This document shows, piece after piece, positions 18,189-28,308 of a stretch of 64,000 nucleotides of DNA. Position numbers and translations under genes: made by a program. Where the stretch lies: positions 2,810,822-2,874,821 of the forward strand of contig JAOSKU010000001.1 of NCBI GenBank assembly GCA_027493445.1, written 5' to 3'. Positions within the stretch are counted from its first letter, which is position 1, and each line of letters begins with the position of its first letter. The DNA comes from Thermoleophilia bacterium. Its GTDB lineage: Bacteria > Actinomycetota > Thermoleophilia > RBG-16-64-13. The notes under the pieces are model-generated. The model saw only the letters and a program-made list of their open reading frames with translations, was not told the DNA's origin and ran no database searches.

Positions 18189-19678
18189 CTAGAGCCCACC
18201 CCCAGGAGTCCCTCCAGCAGGCCGGCGTAGGCCGCTTTCCTCGCCCAGGGGTAGTGGACGGCCGAGAAGTCCGGGAAGGGGGGCACGTACCCAGAAGGCG
18301 GCTCGGCCAGATTCGCCGCCCGGGCGACCATGGTAACGAGCTGAGCCCTGGTGATCCTGGCCCAGGGGGAGAACGTACGGGGAGCGGTGCCCACGGTGAT
18401 TCCGTAGGCGGCCGCCACGGCCACGTAGTTGTCGGGATAGAGGTTGCCCAGGACCAGGTCGACGTCGTCGAAGGGGGGCACGTCGGCCTCGCTCACCGGG
18501 AGGCCCAGCGTCCGCACGATCATCTTGGCGAACTGCTGCCGCACCACCGGTTCGTTCGGGCGGAAGGAGCCGTCACCGGGTCCGCTGACGATGTTTCCGG
18601 CGGCCAGGGCCTGGATCTGAGAGGCGTAGGGGTGGGTCGCCGGCACGTCGCTGAACTGCGGGGGAGGCGCGGTGGTGGTTGTAGTCTGGGGAGCGGTGGT
18701 CGTCGTGGTGACCTTGGGCGCGGTGGTCGTGGTGGTGGGTTGGGCCACCGTCGTGGTGGTGGTGACGGGCGGCTGAGTCGTGGTGGTAGTGGACGGCGGC
18801 TGAGTGGTGGTGGTCGTCGAAGCCACGTTCCTGACGGTCACCGAGATGCCGTGTTCCCGGGTATTGCCGGCCGCGTCGTAGGCTCGGGCCTGCAGGGTAT
18901 GCGCTCCATCGGACACGCCCGCCGAGCCCCATGTGAACCCATACGGCGCCACGGTGTCGGTGGCGGCCAGGGTCCCGTCGATGCGGAGCTCGACCTTGCT
19001 GACGCCCACGTTGTCGTCAGCCGTCACCGAGATGACGACGGAGCCGGACACGGTGGCTCCAGAGGCGGGGGCGGTGATACTGACCGAGGGAGCCGTGGTA
19101 TCCGCGGGCGGCGGGGACCCGCCGCCCGGGTCATGCGCGCTGGAGTCGACATATCCGCCGAAGTCGGTGGTCCAGTAGTACGTGTACGGGGAGCCGGCCA
19201 CGGCATCCAGCGAGATACCGATGACCTTGAAGTTGCCGTTCAACATGTTGGCGTTGTGACCGGAAGAGTTCTTCCAGGCCTGGAAGACCGCCTGAGCGGA
19301 GGAGAAGGCCCCACCCGCGGCGATGTTCTCACCCTTCGAGGTGCTGTAGGCGTAGCCGACGGCCGCCATGCGATCCCAGGGCGAAGACCCGATCGGGAAG
19401 TAGTCGGAGCCCTGGGTGGTGTGGTCGAAGAAAGCGTAGTGCCCCATGTCCAGGTTGTGGCGGGTGGCGGCGACGGAGATGGTGTCGGAGAGTAGGAGGC
19501 GCCCCCGCCCGTTGGCCTGCCGGTAGTCGTTGATCAGATCGAAGAAGGCGAGCTCCTGGGCGGAGTAGGTGGCCGCCGAAGCGATCGCTGGCATCGCCAA
19601 CAGCACCACGAGGACGAAGACCAGCGCGAGCGCCAGCCTGCCGGTCCGCCTGTTCACAGGAAGTCGGTTCTGGTTCAT
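18119..19678 (-). CDS. SLH-anchored CAP (SCP-like) domain protein
   Basis: A 519-residue surface protein: signal peptide (1-36), CAP domain (about 37-185, with HYAFFDH, KGENIAAG and SSGHNANML), an Ig-like domain (about 198-285, TAPSVSITAPASGA), a threonine-rich TTTTTQPP linker (about 286-345) and SLH modules filling residues 346-519. CAP domains occur in many secreted proteins, often with unknown activity. The SLH part should bind pyruvylated wall polymer, placing it on the cell surface. First of a series of eight SLH proteins in this window. Confidence 0.88.
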   Translation of the reverse strand: MNQNRLPVNRRTGRLALALVFVLVVLLAMPAIASAATYSAQELAFFDLINDYRQANGRGRLLLSDTISVAATRHNLDMGHYAFFDHTTQGSDYFPIGSSPWDRMAAVGYAYSTSKGENIAAGGAFSSAQAVFQAWKNSSGHNANMLNGNFKVIGISLDAVAGSPYTYYWTTDFGGYVDSSAHDPGGGSPPPADTTAPSVSITAPASGATVSGSVVISVTADDNVGVSKVELRIDGTLAATDTVAPYGFTWGSAGVSDGAHTLQARAYDAAGNTREHGISVTVRNVASTTTTTQPPSTTTTTQPPVTTTTTVAQPTTTTTAPKVTTTTTAPQTTTTTAPPPQFSDVPATHPYASQIQALAAGNIVSGPGDGSFRPNEPVVRQQFAKMIVRTLGLPVSEADVPPFDDVDLVLGNLYPDNYVAVAAAYGITVGTAPRTFSPWARITRAQLVTMVARAANLAEPPSGYVPPFPDFSAVHYPWARKAAYAGLLEGLLGVGSSYDFWAPASRGEVCAVLEKLLAP

Positions 19679-19944
19679 GTCAGCTCCTCGACACCTGGGG
19701 CCCGGCCAAGCCTCTCGATTAGCCGCCTCTCCCGATACCGCCCTCGCAAGACCTCCCGGTCTCCCTTGGGCACTCGTCTTCTTCTACTTGAACGCAAATC
19801 CTCCTACACGGATACGGCAAAGCAACAATAATCCAAGACCCACGCCGGCCCCTGCGAGGGAAGAAGGCGGACTCCAGGCCGCAGGAACCGCGGGCAACGC
19901 AGCGGGGCTCCAGAGGCGCTGTCGCAACGAGCGCGGTCCAGCCC

Positions 19945-22676
19945 CTACGGCGCGGCGACCGTCACCGTGAACGGCGTGGACGCGGTCATGCGGCCGTCGT
20001 CGTCCACGGCCACCACGTAGACGTCGTACTGACCCGCATCAAACGACGCGCCCGTACTGCTGGACACGTATCCGTCGGTGCCGGTCCAGGTGGTGGCGGT
20101 GTTGCCGGCGAGCGCCGGCCCCATGGGAGCGTGCGCCCCCGGACCGGTCAGCACCAGCGCGACCCCTTGCTCGACGATGTACACCCTCTGCTGGACCACG
20201 CCCACCGAGACTGATGGCGCCCAGTCCACCTGGAAGTCGCGACCGTCCACCCCGGCGAAGGTGGAGTCCGGATCGGTGGCCGTCACTCCGGTGGGGGCCG
20301 CGGGGGCCGCGGCCGCCGGCCACGGCGCGCCGGCCGAGCCCGCCAGGGCTCCGGTGGAGTCCTCGGTGACCACGTACAGGACGTAGCTCACACCCAGCGC
20401 CAGGTCGGCGCCCAGGCTGTCGGTGGTGATCCCTGCTGTGCCGGTCCAGCTGCTGACAGCCGCGCCGAGGGGTCCGGCCACCGGAACCTGCAGCGTGCCC
20501 GGGTCGAGGTCGAGCGCTGTGCCCACCGGCAGGATGTACACGCTCTGCTCAGCAGAGTCGGTAGACGTGGACGGCGTCCATTCCAGATGGAAATCGCGCC
20601 CGTCGAGGGAGGGCGGGTCGCTGGAGGTGTCGGGGTCGCTGGCCGTGAGACCGGTCGCGGGGGCCGGCCTCTCGACCACGGTGAACGTAGACGAAACGGC
20701 TGTGGTCGTGTGACCGGGGATGTCCCCGACCGCCGGGCCGGCCGCGTCGATTGCCGTCAGACGCAGCTTGAAACCGGTATCGTCGGCGGCGACATCGGGC
20801 ACGGTCCAAGCATACGAGCCCGTGTTCGGGGCGGCCGCCGCGATCTCGTGCCACGTGCCGCCCAGATCGTCCGAGTACTCGAGCTTCACGGTATCGACGG
20901 GAGACACGTCGACGATCTCCCAGCCGATCGTGTACGGCGTGTTGTCCGGAAGCTCGGCGCCCGCCTCCGGGCCGAAGTCATTCACCACCGGAGCAAGGCG
21001 ATCGACGATCACCTCCTGGGTGTCGAGGGCGCTGGCGTTCCCGGCTCGGTCGAGGGCCCGCACGGCAAAGACATAGTCGCCGTCGGAGAGCTCCGTCGTG
21101 CCCCAATCGGCGCCGTAGGCCGGCGAGTCGTCGGTCCACAGAAGCGTGAAGTCGCCGAAGGCCCATGGGACTTCCGGCAACGCGCTCTCCAGCCGGTAGA
21201 GGAAATCGACCGAGGCCACGCCGCTGGCGGCCACTCCCGGGGCCGCCGGAGCATCGGCCGCGCCGGCGATGAAGGCCGGTGTGGGGCTCTCCGTGTAGTA
21301 GATGCCGTCGGCGCTCGGGAACTGCAGCTCAACCGTGGGCGCCAGCAGATCGACGACCACGTCCACCGGGCCGAACACGGCCTGGTTGTCGGCCTTGTCT
21401 GTGGCGACGGCCCTGAACTCGTAGGCGCCGTCGGCCAGGCTGATGTCGGTCCATAGAGCCTCGTACAGACCGGCCTGGGGCGTGCCGTCGATGGAGATGA
21501 CAGTGAACTCATCGGTGCTGCCGGCCGGCCGGTACTGGAAGCTCACGGAATAGATACCCGCGCCCGCGTCGACCGCGGACACCTGGAAGACCGGCTTGCG
21601 GTTGGCCACGGCCGCGCCGTCGACCGGCGCCACGATGTTGCCGGTGGGGGCGGTCGGGTCGAACACGTAGGTGACGGGCGCCGAGGCCGGGGAGATCAAT
21701 CCGGCTTCGTTCTTGACCTTGGCGGTGAAGCTGTGCTGACCCTCCGCGAGCAACGGGACGCGCGCGGAGAAGTTGCCCCCGCTGTCAGCGGTGGTTTGAG
21801 CAACCTCCGTGGTCCCCCTCCGAAGGTGTCGTACACGGCCACCTTTCCCCCGGCGATGGTCTTGCCCGTGACGTACGGGCGCCCGTCGGACGACGGACTG
21901 GCGGGCAGTGTGAGCAGGTTCGTAGGACCGGGTGGGGCCACCGTGATCAAATCGGCCGCCGCCAGGACGCGCAGCACCATGACCGCTGCCTGCGCCCGAC
22001 TCAGAGAGTTGTTCGGGTTGAGCTTGTTGTTCGAGCCCTTGACCACGTCGCGGTAGATCAGATAGGCGGTGGCCGGTCGGTGGATAGCCAGCACCTGGGC
22101 CTGGTCGTCGTAGGCGGGCAGATAGAACCAGCCCTCCGCCTCGTACCAGGCCTGCAGCGACGGGTACCCGATACCTAGCGCTCCCCGGATCACCCCTGTC
22201 ACCTCGAGCTCCACCGTGGAGAGGTAGCGTCCCAAGATGCTGTTGGTCTGCTGGCGGGTGATCGGGTTGTCCGGCTTGTAGAGCCCGCCTTCGTAGCCGC
22301 CGACGATGCCCTCGGCGTAGGCGCCTTCGATGAACTGGTAGAAAATGTGCGTGCGGGAAACATCCTTGAACGTGGGTACGGCGGGTTTCGCCGTGTCCAG
22401 CCCCAGCCCATTCACCGCCATCTTCGCGAACTGCCCCCGGTTGACCGCTTGGTAGGGCTTGAAGCTCCCGTCGGGGTACCCATCCGCGACAGTGGCGACC
22501 TCATCGGCCGTCACGCCATAGTCGTCGATCCATTGCTGGTCGGTGATGTCGGTCCAGTGCTCGGCGGCCAGAGCGTATCCAGTGAAGGACACGAGCACCA
22601 GGAGCAGAGCGAGTGTGAACGTCCGAACGAGAGCGAATGTGAACGTCCGAACGGCCAGGCTCCGGGGAGCTCCCAT
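19945..22676 (-). CDS. SLH protein with Ig-like and fibronectin-like repeats, one apparent frameshift
   Basis: The start at 22,676 follows GGGAGG and gives a signal peptide whose core is a tandem duplication (VRTFTFAL / VRTFTLAL). SLH modules follow (about 40-235, e.g. VADGYPDGSFKPYQ). Near 21,814-21,818 a base is missing from a G/C run; after it the other frame continues with Ig-like domains (VTYVFDPTAPTG, VVDLLAPTVELQ) and two similar C-terminal modules of about 110 residues (DGRDFHLEWTPS and DGRDFQVDWAPS). The corrected protein has about 910 residues. Likely a structural or adhesive surface protein. Confidence 0.8.
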
Positions 22677-22819
22677 GACGCATCCTCCCTACGCGAGTCG
22701 GGTGTGCCGGGCGGCACCTGCCAACGGCCGCCAGTCTATCACGCCCGCACGACGCCCAGGCCCTCCTTTTCCTGAGAAAGCTCTCACGAACCGGCCCGGA
22801 GCACACGGGCCCATAAGGA

Positions 22820-22847
22820 GAGGGGGCCCGCCGAAGCGGGCCCCCTC
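22820..22847. terminator. Terminator downstream of the S-layer gene
   Basis: A perfect 12-base stem (GAGGGGGCCCGC) with a four-base loop that reads TTCG on the minus strand. It lies 40 bases after the stop of the large S-layer gene. T-rich sequence flanks it on the plus side, and no promoter-like sequence intervenes. It would end the very active transcription expected for that gene. Confidence 0.8.
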
Positions 22848-22887
22848 TTTGCGTCGCGATCAGGCGACTACGGTCACGTCCTGAGAC

Positions 22888-25800
22888 TTACTCGATAACG
22901 ATGGGCGTGTAGGCCGTGTCGTACACCCAGTTCGCGATTTCGTCGCTGTTTGTGCTGGCCGGAGCCTTCACGTAGAAGGCTTCGCCGTCGACCCAGGTGT
23001 GCGTCGTGGTGATGGAGGTGTCGATAGTGGCGTCATATACCACACTACCGAGCAGACTCCCACCGGGGATCAGGTAGGCCTCGAGGGTCTTGCCTGCCCA
23101 ACCCTGGTACCACTTGTCGGAGACCCACGAACCGAACACCGTGACCTTGCTCTGGCCGGCGATGGCTTCCAGGAGGTTGCCGTCGGCCGCGATTCCGTCG
23201 CCCAAGGTGCTGGTGCCATCCATGTACACCCACTGGATGACAGAGGCGTTCGAGGTGATGACCGGGTTGACGAGGTCAACCGTGTTGGCCTTCACGCTCT
23301 GCACGCCCCAGTCACCGGAGGCCTGGGTCCAGGTGAAGTTCACCTGACCGGTGGCATCGGTCGGAGCCTCGAAGGTCGCTGGGACCCCGTCAGGCTGCGT
23401 GGTCTGGGTCCCTTCAAGCGTGGTCCCGAAGAGCTCCACAGGGATACCGACCACCGGGTCGCCGAACTGGTCGAGCACCTTGGCCGTCACCGTCTGAGCT
23501 TCCAGGCCGGCGACGGAGATGTCGGTGGCCGGGCTCAGGGTGATGGTGGTCGGAACCGGAGCTTCCCAGACCTTGTGCACTTGGTAGTGCCAAAGAGGAG
23601 CCGCATCGGTGACCAGGCCGTCAGCCGGAGCGTAGACCATGATCTTGATGATCGACTTCAGGTGGGGAGCCATACCGGCCGGATCCTCGGCCAGCTGGAC
23701 ATCGATGTGGCTGCCGGTGTAGAGGTTCGGCCAGACTTCGCCTTCACCCCAATCCGGCGCGAAGAAGCCGTCGAGTGTCCAGGCCTTGGCGCCGTCGGTC
23801 AGGAGCCCGACTTCTTGGGCGTCATAGTAGCCGTAGAAGTAGGTTCCGCTCTTGGGCGGCATCGAGACATAGCCGTCGGGCTGGTTGCCTTCGCCCGCGT
23901 TCTTGCTGTTCGTCCACCAGGCAGCGCCGGGGCTAATGTAGCCGGCGCCGAGCCACTGGTTGAAGAAGAACGCGTCGGTGCCACCGTCGCCCACGATGAT
24001 CGCGTACGGATCGCTCTCAGGGGTGGGCTCGTTGTGATCCGGCAGGTCGCCATTCATGTCGTAGTCTTTGCCGCTGATCGTGTTGGTGGTGTCCAGATCG
24101 GTGAAGTAGGCCCGCGGCAGGTAGGTGTCGTCAGCGTCCTGCTTGCCCTGAAGGGTCGTGCCCAGGTTCTCGAGGAGGTAGACCACCTCGTAGTCCGGCA
24201 GATCGTTGCCGAACTCGTCGTAGACATGCACCTCGATGTGGGCCGAGTTCAGGTTGCCCTCGGCGTCGTAGAGCGGGTTGATCGGCGTGGCGATCTCGCC
24301 CGACTGGTTGTCGGCCACCACTTCACCGTCGATGGTGACGACGATCTTCTCAGCGGTGGAGGCCACCCAGATCTTCTTGGCGTAGGCCTTGACCAGCTCG
24401 CTCATGTTGTGCGGGTTGCCTTCCCAGTCGACGGTGGCTTCCACCGTCTCCGGGCCCTTCTGGTTGCTCGAGACGGTCACGACGGCTTCGCCGTTCTCGT
24501 CGGTCACAGCCGAGTCGGGAGTGAAGGAGCCCACGCTCTCGACGAGTCCGTCTTCGTCGAAGTACAGGCCGATGTAGTTGTCGACCAGAGCGAAGGTGAC
24601 ATCCTTGCCTTCTAGCGGCAGGTAGATACCCGTTTCACCGTCGAACGGCTCTTTGTAGCCGTCCATATCCCAGTCGAACGAGGTGTAGCCACCCACGCCG
24701 GAGATGATGATGTCACGGCCCTGGACGTTTACGACGTAGGTGCCGGCTTCATCGGGATCGATGATGCCATTGCCGTCCTCGTCGTGCGGCCAGTTATTGT
24801 TGACGCTGGCCTTTCTCTCGGAGTCGTTGACCAGCAAGATGCCGCCGAAGTAGTCGGCGTCCCGCCAATCGAAGATGCCGTCGTAGGAGTGACCGGCCGC
24901 GTCGCTGTCGATGTACGGGGTCTGCTGCTGCGGGAAGTCCACGGAGGGATCCATCTCCAGCTTCAGGCCGTACACGTGCAGCGTGAAGTCGTGGGTGGTG
25001 CCCACGGTGTTCTCAGCCCACGCCTCGTTGGTGTCGAGGTCGTCGTACTCGCCGTAGGTGGTGGGATCGTCGAACGTGGCGACGTCCACATCGAACCACT
25101 GCACTTCGGCGTCGTAGGTGATGAACTGACCTTCCATGCCGTTGATGCCCTTGTCGCGCACCTTGGCGTGGACGATCTGCTCACCGGGCTCCAGGCTCTT
25201 GACCATCACGCGGGCTTGGCCGTTGACGTCGGTGACGTCTAGGTCCTTGTTGCCGGCGGGATCGGTCGGGTCGGTGATGGTGTTGTCGTCATCGGTGACG
25301 AAGTGACCGATGCCTTGCATGAACCACTCGACCTGACGGCCCGGGATGACGTTGCCGAAGCTGTCCACCAGGGTGATCGTGAGGATGAACTCCTCGCCGA
25401 TGTTGGCGTACTGGTACGCCGGATCGATGGGGGAGTCACCTGCGCCGATCACGTGGGGGATCCAGGTCTTGTAGGCCACGGCGTAGTCTGTCGGTTGCGG
25501 ATCCCAATCGTAGGTGTGATCTTCGTAGTCGCTGTTGGTGGAGTGCTCGAACAGCAGGCCCTCGTACGGGTTGCCCGCGTAGTCGGCCAGGGCCGAGACT
25601 TCAGCGGTGCCGGTCTCATCGGAGGCGATGGTGACCGAGCTCATGCCGTCGGCGTCGGTGGAGGCCCAGGCAGACTGGCCGTCGGCGGCGATGTCGCCGT
25701 TTTCCGTCGCCTCGGTGATCGTGGCCGCACCTTCGGTGTTACCCGTCCAGTCGTCGATGGACCAGTAGACCGGGATGCCGGCCATAGTGCGCTCGACGTA

Positions 25801-27021
25801 GCCGTCGGCACGCCAGTCAAGCTCATCGGCGTACTGCGAGTAGTCGACGTTGTAATCGACGCCGGCGTCTACGCCGTCATCAGGCAGCGGCTGCGCTGGG
25901 TCGCCGTCGGGATCGATCAGGTTGTACCAGTCGGACTGGCTGGTAGAGAGCGGGCCGGGGCCGAAGACCAGCACCCGAGCTGCCCAGGTGTGGGGCACGC
26001 CGGCGTTGTTCTGCGCGGAGAGCTCTTCGTCGAGGATGTAGACCTCGTCGAGGGCCAGCCAGTACTTGGTCGACCAGATGGCCGACACGCCGTTCACGGC
26101 CGCGCTCACGCGCTCGATACCAACCTCGGTGGAGATCAGGTTGACCGTGACCTCGCCGTTGGCGTTGGTGAGGGCGGCCGCGGGCTGGATGTTGCCCACG
26201 TACCAGGGAGCCAAGAGCGTGTCGAAGTCCACCAGCACGCCCGGAGCGGCCGAGCCGTCGGCCTGAGTGACCTTGTAGGTGTACTGGTGGGTGAGGCCAA
26301 TCAGGTTCTCAGCCTCGTCGTCGCTCAGGAGCTCGATCTTGGCCGGGACCACCGGTTCACCTGGGGGCGGGATGATGCTCCAGGAACGGATGAGCATGGC
26401 CGCGCCCTGGATACGGGTGAGGGTCTTCTTCGGCGCCAGCATGCCCGAGGCGTCGCCCCAGACGATGCCGAAGTCGACGGCGAAGGCCATCTCCTTGACC
26501 AGGCTGGGGCCTACTTGAGCGGCGTCGGGGAAGGAGGCCAGGATGGCCGCCGCCTCGGCGTCGGTGTAGAAGGTGTCGAGGTCATAGCCGTTCTTTGCGG
26601 CCACCCAGCGCACGATGATGGCCGCGGCCTGCTCGCGCGTGATGGTGGCTTCCGGATCGAACAAGCCCCCGCCTACGCCGTTGGTAAGACCGGCGGCGGT
26701 GGCAGCTTCGATGTACTGGTAGTAGTCGTGGGAGGCGGGTACGTCGGTGTACGTCGGGGTGGCCGGGTTCACCAGCGGGATCTGGTAGGCGTCGACGGCC
26801 ATCTTCACGAACTGCTTACGAGGCATGTTCGCGTATGGCTTCCAAGTGCCGTCGGTGTAGCCGTCGGAGATCTGCGCCACCTGGGCTTCGGTGATGCCGT
26901 AGTCGCCGAGGATGCTCAGAGTCAGATCGTTCCACTGAGCGAAGGCGACCCCGGCAATGCCGAGGACCAGGATGATGGTGAGCACCGCCACCAACGCGAC
27001 CTTGTGGCCCCGTTTGTGCAT
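22888..27021 (-). CDS. Large SLH protein, probable main S-layer protein
   Basis: A 1377-residue exported protein. I chose the ATG at 27,021 because AAGGAG precedes it and a clear signal peptide follows (KRGHKVALVAVLTIILVLG, cleaved after VAFA). Three SLH modules occupy about residues 30-215 (ISDGYTDGTWKPY, GVGGGLFDPEATITREQ). The rest is acidic, rich in D, T, Y and N, with several Ig-like folds (e.g. VDSFGNVIPGRQVEW, VLDQFGDPVVGIPVEL) of the kind that strengthen S-layers. Base composition is visibly lower in GC than its neighbours, fitting a highly expressed protein. Monocistronic with its own leader and terminator. Confidence 0.88.
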   Translation of the reverse strand: MHKRGHKVALVAVLTIILVLGIAGVAFAQWNDLTLSILGDYGITEAQVAQISDGYTDGTWKPYANMPRKQFVKMAVDAYQIPLVNPATPTYTDVPASHDYYQYIEAATAAGLTNGVGGGLFDPEATITREQAAAIIVRWVAAKNGYDLDTFYTDAEAAAILASFPDAAQVGPSLVKEMAFAVDFGIVWGDASGMLAPKKTLTRIQGAAMLIRSWSIIPPPGEPVVPAKIELLSDDEAENLIGLTHQYTYKVTQADGSAAPGVLVDFDTLLAPWYVGNIQPAAALTNANGEVTVNLISTEVGIERVSAAVNGVSAIWSTKYWLALDEVYILDEELSAQNNAGVPHTWAARVLVFGPGPLSTSQSDWYNLIDPDGDPAQPLPDDGVDAGVDYNVDYSQYADELDWRADGYVERTMAGIPVYWSIDDWTGNTEGAATITEATENGDIAADGQSAWASTDADGMSSVTIASDETGTAEVSALADYAGNPYEGLLFEHSTNSDYEDHTYDWDPQPTDYAVAYKTWIPHVIGAGDSPIDPAYQYANIGEEFILTITLVDSFGNVIPGRQVEWFMQGIGHFVTDDDNTITDPTDPAGNKDLDVTDVNGQARVMVKSLEPGEQIVHAKVRDKGINGMEGQFITYDAEVQWFDVDVATFDDPTTYGEYDDLDTNEAWAENTVGTTHDFTLHVYGLKLEMDPSVDFPQQQTPYIDSDAAGHSYDGIFDWRDADYFGGILLVNDSERKASVNNNWPHDEDGNGIIDPDEAGTYVVNVQGRDIIISGVGGYTSFDWDMDGYKEPFDGETGIYLPLEGKDVTFALVDNYIGLYFDEDGLVESVGSFTPDSAVTDENGEAVVTVSSNQKGPETVEATVDWEGNPHNMSELVKAYAKKIWVASTAEKIVVTIDGEVVADNQSGEIATPINPLYDAEGNLNSAHIEVHVYDEFGNDLPDYEVVYLLENLGTTLQGKQDADDTYLPRAYFTDLDTTNTISGKDYDMNGDLPDHNEPTPESDPYAIIVGDGGTDAFFFNQWLGAGYISPGAAWWTNSKNAGEGNQPDGYVSMPPKSGTYFYGYYDAQEVGLLTDGAKAWTLDGFFAPDWGEGEVWPNLYTGSHIDVQLAEDPAGMAPHLKSIIKIMVYAPADGLVTDAAPLWHYQVHKVWEAPVPTTITLSPATDISVAGLEAQTVTAKVLDQFGDPVVGIPVELFGTTLEGTQTTQPDGVPATFEAPTDATGQVNFTWTQASGDWGVQSVKANTVDLVNPVITSNASVIQWVYMDGTSTLGDGIAADGNLLEAIAGQSKVTVFGSWVSDKWYQGWAGKTLEAYLIPGGSLLGSVVYDATIDTSITTTHTWVDGEAFYVKAPASTNSDEIANWVYDTAYTPIVIE

Positions 27022-27071
27022 GCGATTGCTCCTTGTATTCAAGTTTTCTTGCATACGTGCGTTCTTGCCGT

Positions 27072-27124
27072 TTCCTACAGCATGAAGCGGTAGTTGTGTA
27101 GGAAGAAGAACTGTCACCTCCTTT
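27072..27124 (-). promoter_or_regulatory. Leader of the S-layer gene: stem-loop plus extra strong ribosome-binding site
   Basis: On the minus strand an AAGGAGGTGA sequence, fully complementary to the 16S rRNA tail, lies at 27,114-27,123. An 8-base inverted repeat (TTCCTACA / TGTAGGAA, 27,072-27,079 and 27,097-27,104) follows. The gene's own AAGGAG and ATG come 50 bases later. No good start codon matches the strong site. Long, structured leaders stabilise mRNA of other S-layer genes; that role here is inference. Confidence 0.45.
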
Positions 27125-27283
27125 CCCCTTTGGTCTCGCCCGCGCGTCTACCGCCGCGGGACGGAAAGCTTATGTCACAGGCCCGACCGGCAAGGGTTCG
27201 GGACTGCTCCATACATAGAAGGAAAGAACGACGGACGGCCGAAGCCGTTCCGGTGATCGTCAGGGTGGTGGCCGTCGAACCGA

Positions 27284-28219
27284 TCATGACGGCGCCTTGT
27301 AGATGCCCGTGACGACGGCGCCGTCCTCGTCGACGGTGATATCGAAGTAGAAGCGCGGGTTGAAGTCGACCAGATTACCCTGGCCGTCGTCGCGCCTGTC
27401 GTAGAATTCTACGAGCACGCGCGTGACACCCGAATCGCCAACGAGGATTGGCGCCATGACCCGAACGTCCGAAGGCTCGTTCAAGGTGGCCACCATCATG
27501 GCCAATCCAGCGGAGGCGCTGCCGGTGACCAGCTTGCGGGCACCATCGAGATCACCGAGGACGACCTTACGGGCCAAAAACTTCGCTCGCGAGCTGGCCG
27601 AGCTCTCACGTTGCTCGCGAGTAAGCTTGGGTTCCGAGGAGGTGGTGGTGGTCGTCTGACCGGCGGTCGTGGTGGTGCGAGGCTCCGGTTCGGTGCCAGC
27701 CGTGGTGGACGGCGTCGTGGGCTGGGTGGTCGGAACCGTCGTCTCCGACGTGGGAGGCGCCATTTCGGTGGTCTCGGCCTGCGTGGTTGTGCTGCTGTCC
27801 GAGGGCAGAGTCGACGAGGGAACGAGAGTGTCGCTGGTCGAGGTGCCCGGTTCGACGGTCACGCTGGTGGACGTGGACGGGTTGTACACCACCTGGTCGG
27901 GGTCGCCCGAGAGTCCGATGATGCCGGCGACCGCCGCCAGCAACATCACGGCGGCGGCACCCAGGACAACCCGGCCGTAGCCGAGACCTCGGAGCCGGGA
28001 TCGGGCCGGGCCGAAGGCGCCGCGGGCCTTCTGCTGCTCGAGCTCGTTGCGGAGAAGAGCCCAGGTGCGCTCCCGCGAGCCGGCCGGGGACTCGATCTCA
28101 CCCAGGGCGCGCAGCTCCCGGATAAGGTCCTCGGCCTCGCCGTCCACGACGAAAGGACCGTCCCCGCTCTCGGGGAGGTCCTCACGGCGCCGGAATATGT
28201 CGCGGAGTCTCTCGAACAT
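27284..28219 (-). CDS. Single-pass membrane protein, likely partner (anti-sigma-type) of the ECF sigma factor
   Basis: The 311-residue protein has an acidic cytoplasmic N-terminus (about 1-80), one membrane helix (about 85-105, VVLGAAAVMLLAAVAGIIGL), a threonine/serine/proline-rich outside linker (about 115-210) and a folded C-terminal domain of about 95 residues (REQRESSASSRAKFLARKV, FNPRFYFDITVD). It lies about 90 bases after the ECF sigma gene on the same strand, the usual place for an anti-sigma factor. No HxxxCxxC zinc motif is present, so the assignment rests on topology and context. Confidence 0.55.
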   Translation of the reverse strand: MFERLRDIFRRREDLPESGDGPFVVDGEAEDLIRELRALGEIESPAGSRERTWALLRNELEQQKARGAFGPARSRLRGLGYGRVVLGAAAVMLLAAVAGIIGLSGDPDQVVYNPSTSTSVTVEPGTSTSDTLVPSSTLPSDSSTTTQAETTEMAPPTSETTVPTTQPTTPSTTAGTEPEPRTTTTAGQTTTTTSSEPKLTREQRESSASSRAKFLARKVVLGDLDGARKLVTGSASAGLAMMVATLNEPSDVRVMAPILVGDSGVTRVLVEFYDRRDDGQGNLVDFNPRFYFDITVDEDGAVVTGIYKAPS

Positions 28220-28308
28220 GGCTCTTCATGCGTGATATTGCAGGCAACCACGAAAAGTCACGGTCGATTTGCGTCCCGTGCCCTGGACGCCGACTGCGGA
28301 GCGGCGGG

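Noticed and set aside
19679-19944. A c-di-AMP or c-di-GMP riboswitch before the CAP-SLH gene
   Set aside because: Riboswitches of these classes often precede wall genes, and a GCTAATC block is present, but the other conserved blocks could not be placed in order.
22999-27093. Long open frames (about 540 and 600 codons) on the plus strand opposite the S-layer gene
   Set aside because: They are antisense shadows caused by GC-rich third positions; the translations are G/R/V/H-rich, without motifs, binding sites or signal peptides, while the minus-strand gene is clearly real.
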